From: Uranotaenia lowii
Taxonomy: Eukaryota; Arthropoda; Insecta; Diptera; Culicidae
Assembly: GCF_029784155.1 (NCBI RefSeq)
Contig: NC_073693.1
Coordinates: forward strand, 337,978,023 to 338,042,022
Reading direction: 5' to 3'
Length of the DNA: 64,000 nucleotides
How positions within the stretch are numbered: position 1 is the first letter of the stretch; each line of letters begins with the position of its first letter. The notes beneath the pieces were generated by a model. That model saw nothing but the letters and a program-made list of their open reading frames with translations. It was not told the origin of the DNA and ran no database searches. The position numbers were made by a program, and so were the translations under genes. Shown one piece after another: positions 42,240 through 54,009 of the stretch.

Positions 42240-43018
42240 ATTAAAAAACTTTAAAATCTTAAATTCTAAAATCCTAAGATTCTAAAATTCTAAAATTCTA
42301 AAATTCTAAAATTCTAAAATTCTAAAATTCTAAAATTCTAAAATTCTAAAATTCTAAAATTCTAAAATTCTAAAATTCTTAAATTCTAAAATTCTAAAAT
42401 TCTAAAATTCTAAAATTCTAAAATTCTAAAATTCTAAAATTCTAAAATTCTAAAATTCTAAAATTCTAAAATTCTAAAATTCTAAAATTCCAAAATTCTA
42501 AAATTCTAAAATTCTAAAATTCTAAAATTCTAAAATTCTAAAATTCTAAAATTCTAAAATTCTAAAATTCTAAAATTCTAAAATTCTAAAATTCTAAAAT
42601 TCTAAAATTCTAAAATTCTTAAATTCTAAAATTCTAAAATTCTAAAATTCTAAAATTCTAAAATTCTAAAATTCTAAAATTCTAAAATTCTAAAATTCTA
42701 AAATTCTAAAATTCTAAAATTCTAAAATTCTAAAATTCTAAAATTCTGAAATTCTAAAATTCTAAAATTCTAAAATTCTAAAATTCTAAAATTCTAAAAT
42801 TCTAAAATTCTAAAATTCTAAAATTCTAAAATTCTAAAATTCTAAAATTCTAAAATTCTAAAATTCTAAAATTCTAAAATTCTAAAATTCTAAAATTCTA
42901 AAATTCTAAAATTCTAAAATTCTAAAATTCTAAAATTCTAAAATTCTAAAATTCTAAAATTCTAAAATTCTAAAATTCTAAAATTCTAAAATTCTAAAAT
43001 TCTAAAATTCTCAAATTC
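42240..43018 (+). repeat. 8-bp satellite array, unit TAAAATTC
   Basis: About 95 tandem copies of TAAAATTC, with a degenerate left shoulder from 42145. Identical variant units (TCTTAAATTC) at 42378 and 42618 are exactly 240 bp (30 units) apart, which suggests block duplication inside the array. The right end decays through CTCAAATTC and CTTAAATTC units into the next array. Confidence 0.95.
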
Positions 43019-43057
43019 TCAAATTCCTAAATTCTTAAATTCTTAAATTCTTAAATT

Positions 43058-43876
43058 CAAAGACAAAAGACAAAAGACAAAAGACAAAAGACAAAAGACA
43101 AAAGACAAAAGACAAAAGACAAAAGACAAAAGACAAAAGACAAAAGACAAAAGACAAAAGACAAAAGACAAAAGACAAAAGACAAAAGACAAAAGACAAA
43201 AGACAAAAGACAAAAGACAAAAGACAAAAGACAAAAGACAAAAGACAAAAGACAAAAGACAAAAGACAAAAGACAAAAGACAAAAGACAAAAGACAAAAG
43301 ACAAAAGACAAAAGACAAAAGACAAAAGACAAAAGACAAAAGACAAAAGACAAAAGACAAAAGACAAAAGACAAAAGACAAAAGACAAAAGACAAAAGAC
43401 AAAAGACAAAAGACAAAAGACAAAAGACAAAAGACAAAAGACAAAAGACAAAAGACAAAAGACAAAAGACAAAAGACAAAAGACAAAAGACAAAAGACAA
43501 AAGACAAAAGACAAAAGACAAAAGACAAAAGACAAAAGACAAAAGACAAAAGACAAAAGACAAAAGACAAAAGACAAAAGACAAAAGACAAAAGACAAAA
43601 GACAAAAGACAAAAGACAAAAGACAAAAGACAAAAGACAAAAGACAAAAGACAAAAGACAAAAGACAAAAGACAAAAGACAAAAGACAAAAGACAAAAGA
43701 CAAAAGACAAAAGACAAAAGACAAAAGACAAAAGACAAAAGACAAAAGACAAAAGACAAAAGACAAAAGACAAAAGACAAAAGACAAAAGACAAAAGACA
43801 AAAGACAAAAGACAAAAGACAAAAGACAAAAGACAAAAGACAAAAGACAAAAGACAAAAGACAAAAGACAAAAGAC
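43058..43876 (+). repeat. 7-bp satellite array, unit ACAAAAG
   Basis: About 117 uninterrupted perfect copies. It starts directly after the decaying 8-bp array and switches to the CAGAAAA array within one unit (GACAAACAGAAAAC). Stop-free on the minus strand in all frames, producing long heptapeptide ORFs that are not genes. Confidence 0.97.
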
Positions 43877-46293
43877 AAACAGAAAACAGAAAACAGAAAA
43901 CAGAAAACAGAAAACAGAAAACAGAAAACAGAAAACAGAAAACAGAAAACAGAAAACAGAAAACAGAAAACAGAAAACAGAAAACAGAAAACAGAAAACA
44001 GAAAACAGAAAACAGAAAACAGAAAACAGAAAACAGAAAACAGAAAACAGAAAACAGAAACAGAAAACAGAAAACAGAAAACAGAAAACAGAAAACAGAA
44101 AACAGAAAACAGAAAACAGAAAACAGAAAACAGAAAACAGAAAACAGAAAACAGAAAACAGAAAACAGAAAACAGAAAACAGAAAACAGAAAACAGAAAA
44201 CAGAAAACAGAAAACAGAAAACAGAAAACAGAAACAGAAAACAGAAAACAGAAAACAGAAAACAGAAAACAGAAAACAGAAAACAGAAAACAGAAAACAG
44301 AAAACAGAAAACAGAAAACAGAAAACAGAAAACAGAAAACAGAAAACAGAAAACAGAAAACAGAAAACAGAAAACAGAAAACAGAAAACAGAAAACAGAA
44401 AACAGAAAACAGAAAACAGAAAACAGAAAACAGAAAACAGAAAACAGAAAACAGAAAACAGAAAACAGAAAACAGAAAACAGAAAACAGAAAACAGAAAA
44501 CAGAAAACAGAAAACAGAAAACAGAAAACAGAAAACAGAAAACAGAAAACAGAAAACAGAAAACAGAAAACAGAAAACAGAAAACAGAAAACAGAAAACA
44601 GAAAACAGAAAACAGAAAACAGAAAACAGAAAACAGAAAACAGAAAACAGAAAACAGAAAACAGAAAACAGAAAACAGAAAACAGAAAACAGAAAACAGA
44701 AAACAGAAAACAGAAAACAGAAAACAGAAAACAGAAAACAGAAAACAGAAAACAGAAAACAGAAAACAGAAAACAGAAAACAGAAAACAGAAAACAGAAA
44801 ACAGAAAACAGAAAACAGAAAACAGAAAACAGAAAACAGAAAACAGAAAACAGAAAACAGAAAACAGAAAACAGAAAACAGAAAACAGAAAACAGAAAAC
44901 AGAAAACAGAAAACAGAAAACAGAAAACAGAAAACAGAAAACAGAAAACAGAAAACAGAAAACAGAAAACAGAAAACAGAAAACAGAAAACAGAAAACAG
45001 AAAACAGAAAACAGAAAACAGAAAACAGAAAACAGAAACAGAAAACAGAAAACAGAAAACAGAAAACAGAAAACATAAAACAGAAAACAGAAAACAGAAA
45101 ACAGAAACAGAAAACAGAAAACAGAAAACAGAAAACAGAAAACAGAAAACAGAAAACAGAAAACAGAAAACAGAAAACACAAAACAGAAAACAGAAAACA
45201 GAAAACAGAAAACAGAAAACAGAAAACAGAAAACAGAAAACAGAAAACAGAAAACAGAAAACAGAAAACAGAAAACAGAAAACAGAAAACAGAAAACAGA
45301 AAACAGAAAACAGAAAACAGAAAACAGAAAACAGAAAACAGAAAACAGAAAACAGAAACAGAAAACAGAAAACAGAAAACAGAAAACAGAAAACAGAAAA
45401 CAGAAAACAGAAAACAGAAAACAGAAAACAGAAAACAGAAAACAGAAAACAGAAAACAGAAAACAGAAAACAGAAAACAGAAAACAGAAAACAGAAAACA
45501 GAAAACAGAAAACAGAAAACAGAAAACAGAAAACAGAAAACAGAAACAGAAAACAGAAAACAGAAAACAGAAAACAGAAAACAGAAAACAGAAAACAGAA
45601 AACAGAAAACAGAAAACAGAAAACAGAAAACAGAAAACAGAAAACAGAAAACAGAAAACAGAAAACAGAAAACAGAAAACAGAAAACAGAAAACAGAAAA
45701 CAGAAAACAGAAAACAGAAAACAGAAAACAGAAAACAGAAAACAGAAAACAGAAAACAGAAAACAGAAAACAGAAAACAGAAAACAGAAAACAGAAAACA
45801 GAAAACAGAAAACAGAAAACAGAAAACAGAAAACAGAAAACAGAAACAGAAAACAGAAAACAGAAAACAGAAAACAGAAAACAGAAAACAGAAAACAGAA
45901 AACAGAAAACAGAAAACAGAAAACAGAAAACAGAAAACAGAAAACAGAAAACAGAAAACAGAAAACAGAAAACAGAAAACAGAAAACAGAAAACAGAAAA
46001 CAGAAAACAGAAAACAGAAACAGAAAACAGAAAACAGAAAACAGAAAACAGAAAACAGAAAACAGAAAACAGAAAACAGAAAACAGAAAACAGAAAACAG
46101 AAAACAGAAAACAGAAAACAGAAAACAGAAAACAGAAAACAGAAAACAGAAAACAGAAAACAGAAAACAGAAAACAGAAAACAGAAAACAGAAAACAGAA
46201 AACAGAAAACAGAAAACAGAAAACAGAAAACAGAAAACAGAAAACAGAAAACAGAAAACAGAAAACAGAAAACAGAAAACAGAAAACAGAAAA
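43877..46293 (+). repeat. 7-bp satellite array, unit CAGAAAA
   Basis: About 345 copies. One-base-shorter units (CAGAAA) occur near 44056, 44234, 45037, 45107, 45358, 45545, 45845 and 46020, each changing phase; rare substitutions occur at 45076 and 45180. It ends abruptly at AACAACAGATAAC. Confidence 0.97.
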
Positions 46294-46295
46294 CA

Positions 46296-47094
46296 ACAGA
46301 TAACAAAGATAACAAAGATAACAAAGATAACAAAGATAACAAAGATAACAAAGATAACAAAGATAACAAAGATAACAAAGATAACAAAGATAACAAAGAT
46401 AACAAAGATAACAAAGATAACAAAGATAACAAAGATAACAAAGATAACAAAGATAACAAAGATAACAAAGATAACAAAGATAACAAAGATAACAAAGATA
46501 ACAAAGATAACAAAGATAACAAAGATAACAAAGATAACAAAGATAACAAAGATAACAAAGATAACAAAGATAACAAAGATAACAAAGATAACAAAGATAA
46601 CAAAGATAACAAAGATAACAAAGATAACAAAGATAACAAAGATAACAAAGATAACAAAGATAACAAAGATAACAAAGATAACAAAGATAACAAAGATAAC
46701 AAAGATAACAAAGATAACAAAGATAACAAAGATAACAAAGATAACAAAGATAACAAAGATAACAAAGATAACAAAGATAACAAAGATAACAAAGATAACA
46801 AAGATAACAAAGATAACAAAGATAACAAAGATAACAAAGATAACAAAGATAACAAAGATAACAAAGATAACAAAGATAACAAAGATAACAAAGATAACAA
46901 AGATAACAAAGATAACAAAGATAACAAAGATAACAAAGATAACAAAGATAACAAAGATAACAAAGATAACAAAGATAACAAAGATAACAAAAATAACAAA
47001 GATAACAAAGATAACAAAGATAACAAAGATAACAAAGATAACAAAGATAACAAAGATAACAAAGATAACAAAGATAACAAATATAACAAAGAAT
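46296..47094 (+). repeat. 9-bp satellite array, unit AAAGATAAC
   Basis: About 88 copies with a single obvious variant (AAAAATAAC near 46990). It begins at the end of the CAGAAAA array and ends at ATATAACAAAGAATTTG. Confidence 0.97.
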
Positions 47095-47999
47095 TTGTTA
47101 AAATAGTTAAAATAGTTATAAAGAAAGAAGAGTCGGTATGGCAAAAACAATAGCAAAATCGAAATTCAAATTATTTATAACAATATATTTCAAACTTAAT
47201 ATTATTAAGCTTGAAACTTCAGAATAAAAATAACGAAATATGCAAATATGTTTAGAAATAATAAGGAATAGGTGACACAAATTTAAAATTTCTTTAATTT
47301 TATTCGCATTCAAACCAAATGAATAACATCCAGTTTTAGGATAAGCTAAATATTTTGTTTTGTTTTAAACGTACAATAATTTGAAATGAGAAACTTTTAT
47401 GCAAGTTGTTTCTAATAAAAATCATTGATTTCCCTTATACAGCGTAACGATAAATCTCAAAATTATCCATGTAATAAATAAAAGAATAAGTTGATTTAAG
47501 GCGCACTTCCCTACAAATATTAGTAAGAAATGATAGAACAAAAGTTATCATAAAAACTAAAACTGGCGATAGTGATTAGAAATATTTTATCAGGTTATAT
47601 ACATGTGATAGACTTGCTCAAAGATTAGTCTAACACAATATTCCGACATACTCATTGTCACTCAATGTTCAAAAATTTCAATTGTCATTTTTATAATGTA
47701 TAGTTTTTTTTATTAGGGAAAATCATATTAAAATATAAAATATTATCTTGAATAGGATTCACAAAATAATCACTTCACTAATTAATTCACGATAAGCAAA
47801 CATGTTCAAGTAAAACTGATAGTAATTTTTAGTTCGGTGTAAGCACAAAATGAAGCTTACAAATGAATCCTTTTAGCCAAACTTGCATGCAGCAAAAAAT
47901 TTGTGTACAATATTCCAAAGGAATTCAACACTGTGATTTTAAATACCAAGTTATTGGGAAACTGAGGGATTAATCATGAAAAGTGCTCACTTTTGACCA
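47095..47999. other. No gene recognised
   Basis: AT-rich unique-looking sequence between the composite array and the 180-bp satellite. No ORF over 65 codons. Confidence 0.5.
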
Positions 48000-50900
48000 A
48001 ATTTCTGAGCACATCACTCAAAAACTGCACACAAAAACAATCAATCCAATGAATTTCTGGAAGTGCATTTAAACGAAAATATCGTCAGATAAAAGTACGT
48101 TCTGCTGAACTATGTTTTATTTCTAGTATCTAAATCAAACTAAATTCAGTTGTTAGAACAACGTTTCAAAATGAGTTAATATAGTGAAAAAGTGAATATT
48201 TCGACGTATATGCATTGATGTGGAAATTCCAGAAAATTCACGGGGTAAGGGAAAATTCTGAGTACTACGTTTTGTTTCTAGTATCAAAACCAACATACCT
48301 AGTATAGTGGCTTAGTGCCGCATTTGTTTTTGTTGAACAAACTTTTCAAATTAAGTTAATATAGTGAAAAAGTCAATATTTCGACATGTACGCACTTATG
48401 TGGAAATTCCGGAAAATTCACGGGGTAAGGGAAAATTCTGAGTACTACGTTTTGTTTCTAGTATCAAAACCAACATACCTAGTATAGTGGCTTAGTGCCG
48501 CATTTGTTTTTGTTGAACAAACTTTTCAAATTAAGTTAATATAGTGAAAAAGTCAATATTTCGACATGTACGCACTTATGTGGAAATTCCGGAAAATTCA
48601 CGGGGTAAGGGAAAATTCTGAGTACTACGTTTTGTTTCTAATATCAAAACCAACATACCTAGTATAGTGGCTTAGTGCCGCATTTGTTTTTGCTGAACAA
48701 ACTTTTCAAACTAAGTTCATATAGTGAAAAAGTTAATATTTCGACATATATGCACTGATGTGGAAATTCCGGAAAATTCACGGGGTAAGGGAAAATTCTG
48801 AGTACTACGTTTTGTTTCTAGTATCAAAACCAACATACCTAGTATAGTGGCTTAGTGCCGCATTTGTTTTTGTTGAACAAACTTTTCAAATTAAGTTAAT
48901 ATAGTGAAAAAGTCAATATTTCGACATGTACGCACTTATGTGGAAATTCCGGAAAATTCACGGGGTAAGGGAAAATTCTGAGTACTACGTTTTGTTTCTA
49001 GTATCAAAACCAACATACCTAGTATAGTGGCTTAGTGCCGCATTTGTTTTTGTTGAACAAACTTTTCAAACTAAGTTCATATAGTGAAAAAGTTAATATT
49101 TCGACATATATGCATTGATGTGGAAATTCCGAAAAATTCACGGGGTAAGGGAAAATTCTGAGTACTACGTTTTGTTTCTAGTATCAAAACCAACATACCT
49201 AGTATAGTGGCTTAGTGCCGCATTTGTTTTTGTTGAACAAACTTTTCAAATTAAGTTAATATAGTGAAAAAGTCAATATTTCGACATGTACGCACTTATG
49301 TGGAAATTCCGGAAAATTCACGGGGTAAGGGAAAATTCTGAGTACTACGTTTTGTTTCTAGTATCAAAACCAACATACCTAGTATAGTGGCTTAGTGCCG
49401 CATTTGTTTTTGTTGAACAAACTTTTCAAATTAAGTTAATATAGTGAAAAAGTCAATATTTCGACATGTACGCACTTATGTGGAAATTCCGGAAAATTCA
49501 CGGGGTAAGGGAAAATTCTGAGTACTACGTTTTGTTTCTAGTATCAAAACCAACATACCTAGTATAGTGGCTTAGTGCCGCATTTGTTTTTGTTGAACAA
49601 ACTTTTCAAATTAAGTTAATATAGTGAAAAAGTCAATATTTCGACATGTACGCACTTATGTGGAAATTCCGGAAAATTCACGGGGTAAGGGAAAATTCTG
49701 AGTACTACGTTTTGTTTCTAGTATCAAAACCAACATACCTAGTATAGTGGCTTAGTGCCGCATTTGTTTTTGCTGAACAAACTTTTCAAACTAAGTTCAT
49801 ATAGTGAAAAAGTTAATATTTCGACATATATGCACTGATGTGGAAATTCCGGAAAATTCACGGGGTAAGGGAAAATTCTGAGTACTACGTTTTGTTTCTA
49901 GTATCAAAACCAACATACCTAGTATAGTGGCTTAGTGCCGCATTTGTTTTTGTTGAACAAACTTTTCAAATTAAGTTAATATAGTGAAAAAGTCAATATT
50001 TCGACATGTACGCACTTATGTGGAAATTCCGGAAAATTCACGGGGTAAGGGAAAATTCTGAGTACTACGTTTTGTTTCTAGTATCAAAACCAACATACCT
50101 AGTATAGTGGCTTAGTGCCGCATTTGTTTTTGTTGAACAAACTTTTCAAATTAAGTTAATATAGTGAAAAAGTCAATATTTCGACATGTACGCACTTATG
50201 TGGAAATTCCGGAAAATTCACGGGGTAAGGGAAAATTCTGAGTACTACGTTTTGTTTCTAGTATCAAAACCAACATACCTAGTATAGTGGCTTAGTGCCG
50301 CATTTGTTTTTGCTGAACAAACTTTTCAAACTAAGTTCATATAGTGAAAAAGTTAATATTTCGACATATATGCACTGATGTGGAAATTCCGGAAAATTCA
50401 CGGGGTAAGGGAAAATTCTGAGTACTACGTTTTGTTTCTAGTATCAAAACCAACATACCTAGTATAGTGGCTTAGTGCCGCATTTGTTTTTGTTGAACAA
50501 ACTTTTCAAATTATGTTTATATAGTGAAAAAGTCAATATTTTGACATGTACGCACTTATGTGGAAATTCCGGAAAATTCACGGGGTAAGGGAAAATTCTG
50601 AGTACTACGTTTTGTTTCTAGTATCAAAACCAACATACCTAGTATAGTGGCTTAGTGCCGCATTTGTTTTTGTTGAACAAACTTTTCAAATTAAGTTAAT
50701 ATAGTGAAAAAGTCAATATTTCGACATGTACGCACTTATGTGGAAATTCCGGAAAATTCACGGGGTAAGGGAAAATTCTGAGTACTACGTTTTGTTTCTA
50801 GTATCAAAACCAACATACCTAGTATAGTGGCTTAGTGCCGCATTTGTTTTTGTTGAACAAACTTTTCAAATTAAGTTAATATAGTGAAAAAGTCAATATT

Positions 50901-51450
50901 TCGACATGTACGCACTTATGTGGAAATTCCGGAAAATTCACGGGGTAAGGGAAAATTCTGAGTACTACGTTTTGTTTCTAGTATCAAAACCAACATACCT
51001 AGTATAGTGGCTTAGTGCCGCATTTGTTTTTGTTGAACAAACTTTTCAAATTAAGTTAATATAGTGAAAAAGTCAATATTTCGACATGTACGCACTTATG
51101 TGGAAATTCCGGAAAATTCACGGGGTAAGGGAAAATTCTGAGTACTACGTTTTGTTTCTAGTATCAAAACCAACATACCTAGTATAGTGGCTTAGTGCCG
51201 CATTTGTTTTTGTTGAACAAACTTTTCAAATTAAGTTAATATAGTGAAAAAGTCAATATTTCGACATGTACGCACTTATGTGGAAATTCCGGAAAATTCA
51301 CGGGGTAAGGGAAAATTCTGAGTACTACGTTTTGTTTCTAGTATCAAAACCAACATACCTAGTATAGTGGCTTAGTGCCGCATTTGTTTTTGTTGAACAA
51401 ACTTTTCAAATTAAGTTAATATAGTGAAAAATTCAATATGTTGTCATGTT
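48000..51450 (+). repeat. Homogeneous 180-bp satellite array, about 19 monomers
   Basis: An exact 180-bp period: CGGGGTAAGGGAAAATTCTG recurs every 180 bases from 48241 to 51301. The first monomer (48000-48180) and last (after 51430) are degraded, as expected at array edges. Two monomer types occur. The common one has TTGAACAAACTTTTCAAATT and GTACGCACTTATG. A second type, starting near 48691, 49051, 49771 and 50311, has AAACTAAGTTCAT and ATATGCACTGATG (CATTG in one). No ORF. Diverged relatives lie at 26840-27960 and 38990-40135, on the other strand. Confidence 0.97.
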
Positions 51451-51755
51451 TGTTCTTATATGATGAATTTACCTGGAAATTGAATGTTATGAACGTTTAT
51501 AAAGGATTTTGTGGTCTTTGTTCAGTTGTGGGCTTTTTTTCTAGTACCCAAAAATGCTTAACATTGTTTAAATCGTTAATTTAGTTTTATTAAATTAGTT
51601 TTTCTTAACTGCCAATTCAAAAAAAAGTTCATTCATGTGTTCATTCTGTTCATTTTGCGTGCAAGTTTTGCTCGCGCCGGGTTGCCATTCCGGAAAAAAT
51701 GAGAGATTGCTTGCGCTCTCTTTGCTTGCGCATTTAACACAGGTGCACGCCATAA
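51451..51755. other. Satellite flank, no gene
   Basis: AT-rich, then a block with GCTTGCGCATTTAACA (51723) whose reverse complement recurs near 25755. The minus-strand ORF at 51633-51929 has no domain. Confidence 0.45.
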
Positions 51756-52308
51756 CTGTCGTCTAAATCTCTGGCTGTCGTCAAAGGAGGTCTCCTGTAG
51801 AGTTGGTTCAGGAGGGCACTGTTCGATCCCTTCAAACGGGTACGTGAAATTTCGGACGTGTCCCTTCGGTTCCATCGCTCTGTCGAGGAGCCTGCGGAGC
51901 GTTAGCGCTGCGGGCACCATCCAGGGCAACAGGAAAGAGTTGGTCCTTTCCGCGAGGGCAAGCTAATGTCCTTGATTGATCCCCGAGAAACACGTGGATT
52001 CTAAGCGAGTATCCCTTCATCGTAGCCGGCCGGCCCAGCAGCAGCAGCAGTTACACTTCACTCCCACACACACACAACACGTAAGTTTTATTATATAATA
52101 TACAGGATTGAAAATTTAAGCATATTGTGTTTTCCTAAGAACATCCGACCAGTGCCCATTGTGAGAAGCCGACCCGAGGTTCTCCGCAACCTCTGCTCTG
52201 CTAGCCAAGCAAAAGAGGCCGCATGTGAGCCCACCCTCACTAGAATTCCCGTGGCTTGACCAGGAGTTCGAGGGCAGTTGTAGCTAGCCCTTCTGGCCAG
52301 CTAAGTAA
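51756..52308 (+). other. GC-rich patch with a candidate 59-bp intron
   Basis: Base composition is clearly higher in GC than the surroundings. A strong donor CAC/GTAAGT at 52081 and a TTTTCCTAAG acceptor at 52139 bracket a 59-bp AT-rich segment of typical dipteran intron size. The downstream part has one frame open for 38 codons (NIRPVPIVRSRPEVLRNL, then CSASQAKEAACEP) before a stop. No frame is continuously open upstream, so this may be a spliced leader of a gene or retroelement, not protein-coding. Function unknown. Confidence 0.35.
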
Positions 52309-52384
52309 TACGGTATCGCTAGCAGGATTTGTCACGAGTTGTACAATCCTTATACTATCGTCTCGATTTATGTTGGACTTATCC

Positions 52385-52844
52385 TAAGCTTGCCAGATTG
52401 CCCGGTTTTATCCGGGTTTGCCAGGATATTTGATGCAAAATTTTGATAAAGTCCGGTCCGGCCCGGTTGCCCGGATATCGTGAAAAAAAGTCCGGATATT
52501 GCCCGGATTTTTCACAATTTTCACAAAGAAACCAGAAAAAAAATCAAAGTTTTTGAGTAAGTTTCGGCAAAATCGATTAACGGTATGGAAATTTTCAACG
52601 GTTGTTTCAAATAATTTCGCTGTTTTACTTTTATAAACCTTTAAATATTTAAGTGTTCCAACAAGTTTCTGGAAGTCTGCAATTACATTAATAAAATATT
52701 AATTTCATTTTTTTTTTGCATTTTTTCTTTGCTTTTATGTATAATTACATCTAAATTTTGCCCGGTTTTTGGATTTGAAAAATTGAAATCAATGCCCAGA
52801 ATCGTTAGGCCCGGATGGGAGTGGAAAAAATTCTGGCAACCTTA
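52385..52844. mobile_element. hAT-like MITE, 460 bp
   Basis: Flanked by ACTTATCC (52377-52384, 52845-52852). The ends are TAAGCTTGCCAGA and TAAGGTTGCCAGA (inward). GCCCGG/CCGGAT subterminal motifs crowd both ends (52398-52512, 52760-52817). No coding capacity. Confidence 0.92.
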
Positions 52845-52946
52845 ACTTATCCGAACCACTATCGAATAAGCCAGTATTGTGTGGCAGCCATACTACAATG
52901 TTCATAAGAATAGAATCGAGAGAGTTCAAAAACGATTTTTAAGGTA

Positions 52947-54009
52947 GGGGAGAACTGTACAAGACGCACCAGCGAGGTAAAATGGCCCATGCCATTCTTT
53001 TTCAAAAATACACAAACCTTTGGCTCCGAATGGTGTTTTTCTTTATTTTTATTGTAGCAAATGAGCTTTTTCATAATTTTTTAGATGAAAAGTTCACAAA
53101 AACTACTTTTATTCTTAGAAACAGAAGGATTAATGGATTCTGCGTAAAACTTTTTATTTTTTATGGTTAACATATAAGGTTTTATGGTAAATCAGTCGGT
53201 GCTATCTGATCCAACTGCAGCTTTTCGTTATAACACTCATATGCACTTTCGAATGACTATTAATATTTTCTTATATTCCACTAACTTTCCACAAATTTTA
53301 ACTAAAATTAATCCTATCAAAATTGGGGCAGAATGCTCGCAAAACCACGTGTTTGAGGCTCAAATTTTGAATGCGATTAACTTTTGAGAAAAACAAAATG
53401 TCAAAACAAAATGTCTTTCTTTTTATTTGCTGACTCCCAAATTACGATAAGAATGCATAATTATAACAAATTTTGTCCTTGTTTGAGTTAAAAAGGTGCA
53501 CCAATATTTGACTCGAAAAAATTATCTGCCGCCATGTTTGCCGCAATATCAGTCGAGAAATTGAATTTCGTTGCCTACCTGAAGGCGTTTTACCTATACG
53601 GATATAAAAAAGTTAATTTTGAAAAGCAAAATTTTCGTTAAATTAAGCAATAATAAATGACTTTTTGTCAAAGTATGGTTAGTTTGCAAAAATACGATGA
53701 ACATGTAATAAAAAATTTGGTGTTTCAATTACTATATTCCGTATAATCATTGTTCCATTTCTCACCACCCATTCGGTATGGTGCTTTCTGTCCACTAGTT
53801 TTGGCGTTCTACCCCGCGGCTTGTTTTCAGGCTGTTTAAGATTTTCACAAAAATATGACCAAAATCGTGTTTCTAACATATTATTTCTTTTTGATAAGAT
53901 GTTAATGTGATCCCTTAATCGTCGTGAACTTTCAATTTGGTTAATAGATGATGGGTATCGCTGTAAATAGCGATTATGCTTAACTGGTGCGTCTTGTACA
54001 GTTTTCCCC
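52947..54009. mobile_element. TA-target inverted-repeat DNA element, 1063 bp
   Basis: The tips are 26-bp inverted repeats differing at one base, starting GGGGAGAACTGTACAAGACG (left) and GGGGAAAACTGTACAAGACG (right, inward). TA lies outside each end (52945-52946, 54010-54011), and deletion of the element plus one TA restores the RT frame (FLR-Y-ALRNL). The interior has only ORFs under 70 codons; a minus-strand piece with PRGRTPKLVDRKH (near 53810) could be transposase debris. Probably a non-autonomous Tc1/mariner/pogo-group element. Confidence 0.88.

Noticed and set aside
43035..47156. Overlapping ORFs of 1079 to 1373 codons on the minus strand rich in CFLFSVF, FVI and LLS repeats
   Set aside because: They are translations of stop-free 7- and 9-bp satellites. 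The same DNA is open in all three frames and the peptides simply mirror the repeat period.
51633..52020. Two overlapping minus-strand ORFs of 62 and 98 codons in the GC-rich patch
   Set aside because: They overlap in different frames, lack motifs, and run opposite to the candidate splice sites.
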